Below, piece after piece: positions 15,732-19,368 of a stretch of 19,368 nt of DNA. Below the pieces are notes generated by a model. It was not told the origin of the DNA, ran no database searches, and was given only the letters and a program-made list of their open reading frames with translations. Numbering within the stretch: the first letter of the stretch is position 1; every line of letters starts with the position of its first letter. The stretch is from contig CAYGPG010000030.1 of assembly GCA_964351905.1 (NCBI GenBank), positions 1-19,368 on the forward strand, given 5' to 3'. A program made the position numbers and the translations under genes. Source of the DNA: GCA-2708415 sp964351905. Its GTDB lineage: Bacteria > Pseudomonadota > Alphaproteobacteria > Micavibrionales > Micavibrionaceae.

Positions 15732-16202
15732 CTATGCATTTTCTAAAAACTTTACCAATACTTCGAGCAGGCCTTGCGTACCCTCTTCGCGACCCCTGAT
15801 ATTCCCATCATGATAAATTCCATGTTCTGTGAGTTTCAAATGGGTTTTTCCATCATCCCTTTCAAAAACCACATGCACAAGAGAAGATGATAACGGTTGA
15901 TTATCCATCGTCATGTAATAGGAAAAAATTATAGATTTATTACTGTCTATCTCCATAAAGAACGTATGATTGGTCAACTCCACTTGCGCGCCGGGCGGAC
16001 TAAAGCGACTAAATTCTATTGCGCCAGCTTTAAATTCTTTTGGAGATTGAACCTCATGCACACTCCAGCCATCTGATTGAATAAGCCATTTTTTTCTAGC
16101 ATCGCCATTTGTGAAAGCCTGAAAAACTTTTTCTACCGGGACGTCAAATATGCGCTCAACTGAAAAGGCGCCGTGCAAGGTTTTAGTGTGTGCTGATTGC
16201 AT
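15732..16202 (-). CDS. AHSA1/SRPBCC family protein (second of a tandem pair)
   Basis: 156 aa of the START/Bet v1-like helix-grip fold. It contains RIFDVPVEKVFQAFTNGDAR with KKWL, the usual N-terminal pattern of AHSA1-type proteins ('...ap.e.VW.al.dp.....W'), and ends with the long C-terminal helix (GTQGLLEVLVKFLENA). Such proteins bind small hydrophobic ligands; the ligand here is unknown, and the Hsp90-activator name reflects homology only. It begins four bases after the stop of the sister gene and is last in the arsR operon. The two tandem proteins are clearly diverged (different lengths and poor identity by eye), so this is not a recent duplication. Confidence 0.85.
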   Translation of the reverse strand: MQSAHTKTLHGAFSVERIFDVPVEKVFQAFTNGDARKKWLIQSDGWSVHEVQSPKEFKAGAIEFSRFSPPGAQVELTNHTFFMEIDSNKSIIFSYYMTMDNQPLSSSLVHVVFERDDGKTHLKLTEHGIYHDGNIRGREEGTQGLLEVLVKFLENA

Positions 16203-16206
16203 AGGA

Positions 16207-16713
16207 TCATTTTCTTTCTTTACATAGCAATTCTTCCAACTGGGTCAAGGCTGTTCCCCAACCCTCATTGAACCCCATTTCCTCATGCTTGATTCGGAAG
16301 GCTTCTGTGTTATGCATGAGATGCGCCATATAGTGCGTAACATCACCTTTTTGCTCTAACGTCACAATCGCGGTCATTGGCATTTCTGCACATTCCTTAT
16401 CACCTGTTTCAAATGGAGGTGCGGGGCGGTAATTTCCATGCATGGTCGTTGTCCATGAAAACTTTTTTTCAGTCTCCACTTCTAAAATGCACGATGTTCC
16501 CGGATATTTATTACCGTCCGGGTCAACCATAACCGTGTAAAATTCGCCGCCCGGCCGCAGGTCGATGCGACAATCAGAAAGCCCCCAAGGCTTGGGGCAG
16601 AACCATTGCTTAACCCATTCCGGATCTGTTAATCCCCTCCAGACCAAATCTACGGTAGCAGATATTTCGCGCTTTAAAACAAGATCCAGATTTGTATCAA
16701 CGGGTGTAGTCAT
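16207..16713 (-). CDS. AHSA1/SRPBCC family protein (first of a tandem pair)
   Basis: 168 aa, one helix-grip domain. The start REISATVDLVWRGLTDPEWV followed by KQWFCPKPWG and DLRPGGEFYTVM is typical of the AHSA1-like proteins that pair with ArsR regulators. The C-terminal helix (EGWGTALTQLEELL) closes the ligand pocket. Its ATG overlaps the stop of arsR by four bases (ATGA), so the two are translationally coupled. Function is unknown; the pairing suggests that its ligand or stress is the one sensed through the regulator. Confidence 0.87.
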   Translation of the reverse strand: MTTPVDTNLDLVLKREISATVDLVWRGLTDPEWVKQWFCPKPWGLSDCRIDLRPGGEFYTVMVDPDGNKYPGTSCILEVETEKKFSWTTTMHGNYRPAPPFETGDKECAEMPMTAIVTLEQKGDVTHYMAHLMHNTEAFRIKHEEMGFNEGWGTALTQLEELLCKERK

Positions 16714-17039
16714 TTATTTTTTCCTTTCGGTTTATTGTGTTCTTTTAAGAGTAATTGATCCAGGGCATCAAAACGTTGGTTCCAATAGGCGCGCATTTGG
16801 TTAAGCCATTCCCACATTTCCTCCACCCCTTCGGCATTAATGGTATAAATGCGTTTTTGGGCACGCTTTTCCATCCGCACCAGTTCCGCTTCGCGCAGAA
16901 CTTTCAAATGCTGTGATATTGCAGGAGCAGAAATATCAAATTCATCACTAATATCGGTTGAGGCCATTTCACCATTCACGGCAATTAATTCAATAATCCG
17001 GCGACGGTTGGGTTCTGCTAAAGCTGCAAATCTATCCAT
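16710..17039 (-). CDS. ArsR-family winged-helix repressor
   Basis: 109 aa. Winged helix-turn-helix with LAEPNRRRIIELI (about 7-19), the recognition helix region SAPAISQHLKVLREAELV and the wing RAQKRIYTI. The protein lacks the CxC metal-binding motif of ArsR/SmtB metal sensors and resembles the branch that regulates AHSA1/SRPBCC genes. It probably represses its own operon with the two downstream AHSA1 genes. The promoter lies just upstream (17047-17074) inside a symmetrical AT-rich region. There is no SD, and the -10 box ends seven bases before the ATG, so the first cistron may be leaderless. Confidence 0.92.
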   Translation of the reverse strand: MDRFAALAEPNRRRIIELIAVNGEMASTDISDEFDISAPAISQHLKVLREAELVRMEKRAQKRIYTINAEGVEEMWEWLNQMRAYWNQRFDALDQLLLKEHNKPKGKNK

Positions 17040-17046
17040 AAGTACA

Positions 17047-17086
17047 TTATTAAATATTCAGTTAATTAAGTCAACACTTATTTAAT
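17047..17086 (-). promoter_or_regulatory. arsR operon promoter and candidate operator
   Basis: On the minus strand TTGACT (17069-17074), 16 bp, TAATAA (17047-17052), with the ATG seven bases beyond. An 8-bp inverted repeat, ATTAAATA (17049-17056) and TATTTAAT (17079-17086), brackets the promoter. Autorepression through it is inferred from the family habit. Confidence 0.5.
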
Positions 17087-17472
17087 AAATTTTCTCTCTA
17101 CTCTCTGACAGTCTGAATCCCAATTCCTTCAGCTATTCTGAAATGGTTTCAACCGGTTACAACATTAGCATTCGGATGCAATATTTGCGCTGTATGTTGG
17201 CAACGCCATAAATGCGCCAAAATCATCCAGATTTCGGATCTCTCTGCCACTTCAGCCCTGCGGAAGAATGGTTTTTTTCAAATACAAACCGGTTTGCAAA
17301 ACCGCTTTAAACGACAGGACAACGCTCTACAGCTTTATTGTAATAAAATCAGTGGTTTGATTAGAAAGCTGAAGGAATATCAATGGTGCTAAAAAGCTAA
17401 AGGCGGCATAAAAAAGTTTTTTTCTGCCTGCAAAGCGTTGAAAACGCTTACTTATTCGGTTCGTTTTTAGAT
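17087..17472. other. Intergenic stretch with no gene recognised
   Basis: About 385 bp between the arsR promoter and the tRNA scar. No ORF longer than some 33 codons and no RBS-supported start was found. It holds the 12-bp inverted repeat at 17123/17367 and, near the tRNA fragment, small hairpins: AAGCGTT/AACGCTT at about 17433-17449, and GGCA plus A run / T run plus TGCC at about 17405-17428. The latter may be the old terminator of the tRNA gene, which reads leftwards. Confidence 0.5.
17123..17378. repeat. 256-bp stretch bounded by a 12-bp inverted repeat
   Basis: ATTCCTTCAGCT (17123-17134) and AGCTGAAGGAAT (17367-17378) are perfect reverse complements, and similarity continues inward for a few bases if one gap is allowed. 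No flanking target-site duplication is obvious and no ORF lies inside. It could be a non-autonomous transposon remnant or chance. Confidence 0.35.
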
Positions 17473-17524
17473 TGGTTGCGGGAGTAGGATTTGAACCTAC
17501 GACCTTCAGGTTATGAGCCTGACG
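17473..17524 (-). other. 3' fragment of initiator tRNA-Met gene: attachment-site scar
   Basis: Read on the minus strand this gives the anticodon arm TCAGG/CCTGA with loop CTCATAA (anticodon CAT), the T arm GTAGG/CCTAC with loop TTCAAAT, the 3' acceptor strand CTCCCGCA and ACCA (3' end 17473). The acceptor ending and anticodon arm match initiator tRNA. The D arm and 5' acceptor strand are absent: upstream sequence neither pairs with the 3' acceptor nor resembles a tRNA. The break lies at the 5' side of the anticodon stem. With a tyrosine integrase 150 bp away on the broken side, this is best read as an integration junction. The intact gene should lie at the far end of the element, to the right. 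Confidence 0.85.
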
Positions 17525-17650
17525 GTCTATTGATTCTGAAAACTACATTTATCCTTACATTATGCCACAAAACCCTGTATTTGCAAGTGCTATAGGTAGA
17601 AACTAGTAGACAAATAGAGTCAGGTGATTCAAACTATAAACCATAATTCG

Positions 17651-17670
17651 TCGGACACATATCGGACACA
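17651..17670 (+). repeat. Tandem 9-bp direct repeat before the integrase
   Basis: TCGGACACA occurs at 17651-17659 and 17662-17670, an 11-bp period of about one helical turn, ending two bases before the integrase ATG. It may be an arm-type binding site for the integrase N-terminal domain, or an operator for its own control. Confidence 0.4.
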
Positions 17671-17672
17671 GA

Positions 17673-18842
17673 ATGGTAAAAAATAACACACGATTAACTG
17701 AAAAACTGCTTAAAAGCCTCCCCTCGCCTGACAAGGGAAACAGCATTACCTATGACGATCTTATTCGTGGATTTGGCATACGTATTACCAAAGCGGGAAC
17801 AAAATCCTTTATCCTCAACTACGTTACGAATGGCAGAGAACGACGCATTACAATAGGACAACATCCAGCGTGGAGTGTTACAGCCGCCAGAGAGAAAGCA
17901 GCAGACTTAAAAAGACAGGTAGATAGCGGCAATGACCCCCTTGGGGCAAAACAAGAGGAAAGAGCCGCCATATCCGTAAAACAACTATGGAAGGAATTTG
18001 AAAAACGCCACCTGCCTAATCTGGTTACAAGAAGCGCGAATGATGTAACATCGATGTTTAACACATATATTATTCCCCAAATAGGCAATGTCAGACTTAA
18101 AGATTTAACAGGCGCGGATATAGATGATTTACACAAACACATAACAGAAAATGGCGGCTCTACCCGTGCCAATCGTGTTCTTGAGGCTTTGCGCTCTGCG
18201 ATTAATAAAGGAATACGCTGGGGTTTTTGCGAGAGAAATCCAGCGGATGGATTTAAGCGTAATGCAGAAGAGCCAAAAGAAAACTACCTTACGCCTGAAC
18301 AGCTTGAGACTGTATTTGATAAATTGGAAATAATGCCTAACCAAAAAGCCGCCAATGTTATTCGTTTGCTGATTTTAACAGGGTCAAGGCTAGGTGAAGT
18401 TCTAAACGCTGAATGGATTCATTTTGATTTAGAAAAAGCACTATGGATTAAGCCATCTTCACACACCAAACAAAAACGAGTGCATAAAGTGCCACTTTCT
18501 CCTGAGGCTATAAAGTTACTTAAAGAAATTCAGATTTCAAATTCTTCTAAATACGTATTTCCGAGCGATACAGGACAGCCTATGCACGACATTAAAAAAC
18601 CATGGCTGTGGCTTCAAAAAGAAGCAAAAATTTTAGGTACAAGAATTCACGATTTACGTCATACCTACGCATCTATTCTTATTAATGAAGGTGAAAACCT
18701 AGCAGTAATTGGAAAGTTATTAGGACACTCACAACATCAAACAACTATGCGCTATGCTCATCTGATGGATGATCCCTTAAGGTCTGCCACAGGTAAAATT
18801 GGCGCAAAAATGAGGAAAAATACTAATGTCACAAAAGATTAA
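17673..18842 (+). CDS. Tyrosine-type site-specific integrase (P4-like, DUF4102 arm-binding domain)
   Basis: 389 aa, the normal length. It inserts and excises an integrative element at a tRNA gene. Domains: an N-terminal arm-DNA-binding DUF4102 region (about 5-90) with YDDLIRGFGIRITKAGTKSF and RITIGQHPAWSV; a core-binding SAM-like region (about 100-190); and a catalytic domain (about 205-370) with Arg239 (TGSRLGEVL), a beta-hairpin Lys (HTKQKRVHKVPL), H326-x-x-R329 (HDLRHTYAS), His352 (LGHSQHQTT) and the nucleophile Tyr361 (MRYAH). All catalytic residues are present, so it is probably active. It reads away from the tRNA-fMet fragment. No strong SD is visible at this ATG. The next gene overlaps its last 17 bases. 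Confidence 0.96.
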   Translation: MVKNNTRLTEKLLKSLPSPDKGNSITYDDLIRGFGIRITKAGTKSFILNYVTNGRERRITIGQHPAWSVTAAREKAADLKRQVDSGNDPLGAKQEERAAISVKQLWKEFEKRHLPNLVTRSANDVTSMFNTYIIPQIGNVRLKDLTGADIDDLHKHITENGGSTRANRVLEALRSAINKGIRWGFCERNPADGFKRNAEEPKENYLTPEQLETVFDKLEIMPNQKAANVIRLLILTGSRLGEVLNAEWIHFDLEKALWIKPSSHTKQKRVHKVPLSPEAIKLLKEIQISNSSKYVFPSDTGQPMHDIKKPWLWLQKEAKILGTRIHDLRHTYASILINEGENLAVIGKLLGHSQHQTTMRYAHLMDDPLRSATGKIGAKMRKNTNVTKD

Positions 18843-19368
18843 ATATAAAAGTGAATGGGTAGACATTAAAAACGCTATACGTTTGTTTGATGATGCCGAG
18901 GATTTAATTAAAGCCGCCTCTGAAAATAAAATAAAGACGAGAGGAAAAATTGTAGACAATATATTCCCCCAATTTTCAGAGAGCTACACTAATATTCCTC
19001 CTGATACTTGGAATGATTTCGATTTTTTAGATTATAATTTTTCATTAGAGCAACCTCTCCATGTGAATTGCGATGGAGTATTCAGAAACTATCATCATAT
19101 ACAAATTAATAAAAATGAACTTTTACTTTTAATTTCAAATCAAAAACATTCAGGATCATCAAATGAATTACAGGATGCCATTAAAAAAATATTTATTGAG
19201 CTTTATCTAGAACGAACAGATTCTTCCTTCCCCAGCGCGCCAGAAACATTCAATAAAATTGAAAGTATCAAGAACAATATTACTTGCATTACAAAAATAG
19301 ACCGTAAACCAGATGGTAAGAAATCTATCTGGTGGAAAACTGCAGAAGGAACTAACACTTCAATGAGC
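18826..19368 (+). CDS. Unknown protein, 3' end beyond the window (at least 181 aa)
   Basis: The frame is open from ATG 18826 to the window end. It overlaps the integrase by 17 bp in another frame and has GAGGA eight bases before the ATG, so it is probably translated by coupling with int. It begins MSQKIKYKSEWVDIKNAIRL; the visible part is soluble-looking, rich in Asn, Lys, Asp, Ser and aromatic residues, with no signal peptide, membrane helix or motif I recognise. Helical segments around 14-45 and 110-130 alternate with less regular stretches. AT-rich codon use is stronger than in the core genes, as expected of element cargo. It could be an element control gene (excisionase-like partner) or a cargo gene; size and sequence do not decide. 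Confidence 0.8.
   Translation, partial: MSQKIKYKSEWVDIKNAIRLFDDAEDLIKAASENKIKTRGKIVDNIFPQFSESYTNIPPDTWNDFDFLDYNFSLEQPLHVNCDGVFRNYHHIQINKNELLLLISNQKHSGSSNELQDAIKKIFIELYLERTDSSFPSAPETFNKIESIKNNITCITKIDRKPDGKKSIWWKTAEGTNTSMS

Noticed and set aside
17212..17313. 33-codon plus-strand ORF starting ATGCGCCAA
   Set aside because: No SD, no recognisable peptide, and one of several chance frames of that size in the stretch.
1..19368. CRISPR arrays, rRNA genes, insertion-sequence transposases
   Set aside because: No regularly spaced repeats, rRNA segments or transposase motifs were seen on either strand.

Overview
The window looks like the chromosome of an AT-leaning alphaproteobacterium. The main reason is the gene order uvrA / ssb / gyrA / coaD (13245 back to 1690), with ssb, gyrA and coaD on the minus strand and uvrA divergent; I know this neighbourhood as an alphaproteobacterial core arrangement. 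The UvrA first zinc half-site (C-P-V-S) and an initiator-tRNA fragment fit that placement. I cannot name a genus.

Layout, left to right. 138-1585 (minus): a DAACS dicarboxylate/amino-acid symporter, then tRNA-Lys(TTT) with an encoded CCA. 1690-2190 (minus): coaD. 2263-5134, an accessory patch between coaD and gyrA: a DUF481 outer-membrane barrel protein, an independent 35-aa minus-strand ORF, a short chimeric ORF that ends in a diverged copy of the DUF481 C-terminus, and a lone 402-aa prepilin-like protein. 5261-9194 (minus): gyrA, a 91-bp multi-hairpin palindromic element, a secreted DUF2059 protein and ssb. 9303-9529 (plus): a compact unit of promoter, strong Shine-Dalgarno (SD), 22-codon ORF and terminator. 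9555-10184 (minus): a beta-like glutathione S-transferase. 10324-13908 (plus): uvrA, carrying an in-frame palindromic insertion, followed by an unrecognised 213-aa gene. 13909-15552 (minus): a PAS / degenerate GGDEF / EAL c-di-GMP protein. 15732-17039 (minus): an ArsR-type repressor with two AHSA1/SRPBCC genes as a tight operon. 17087-17472: no gene seen, but one 12-bp inverted-repeat pair. 17473-17524: the 3' part of an initiator tRNA-Met gene, cut at the anticodon stem. 17673-19368: a tyrosine integrase and an overlapping unknown gene that runs off the window.

How it fits together. The core part is DNA replication and repair (gyrase A, SSB, UvrA) and CoA synthesis. The right edge is the integrase end of an integrative element: the truncated tRNA is the attachment scar, the element extends to the right, and its cargo is largely outside the window.

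The observations most worth following are the palindromic repeat translated within UvrA, the DUF481 tail duplication, the tRNA-fMet attachment scar, the two very small but fully signalled ORFs, and a recurring promoter geometry that predicts leaderless mRNAs for the symporter, uvrA and arsR. No single complete new system is visible; the unknown gene behind the integrase is the likeliest entry point to one.
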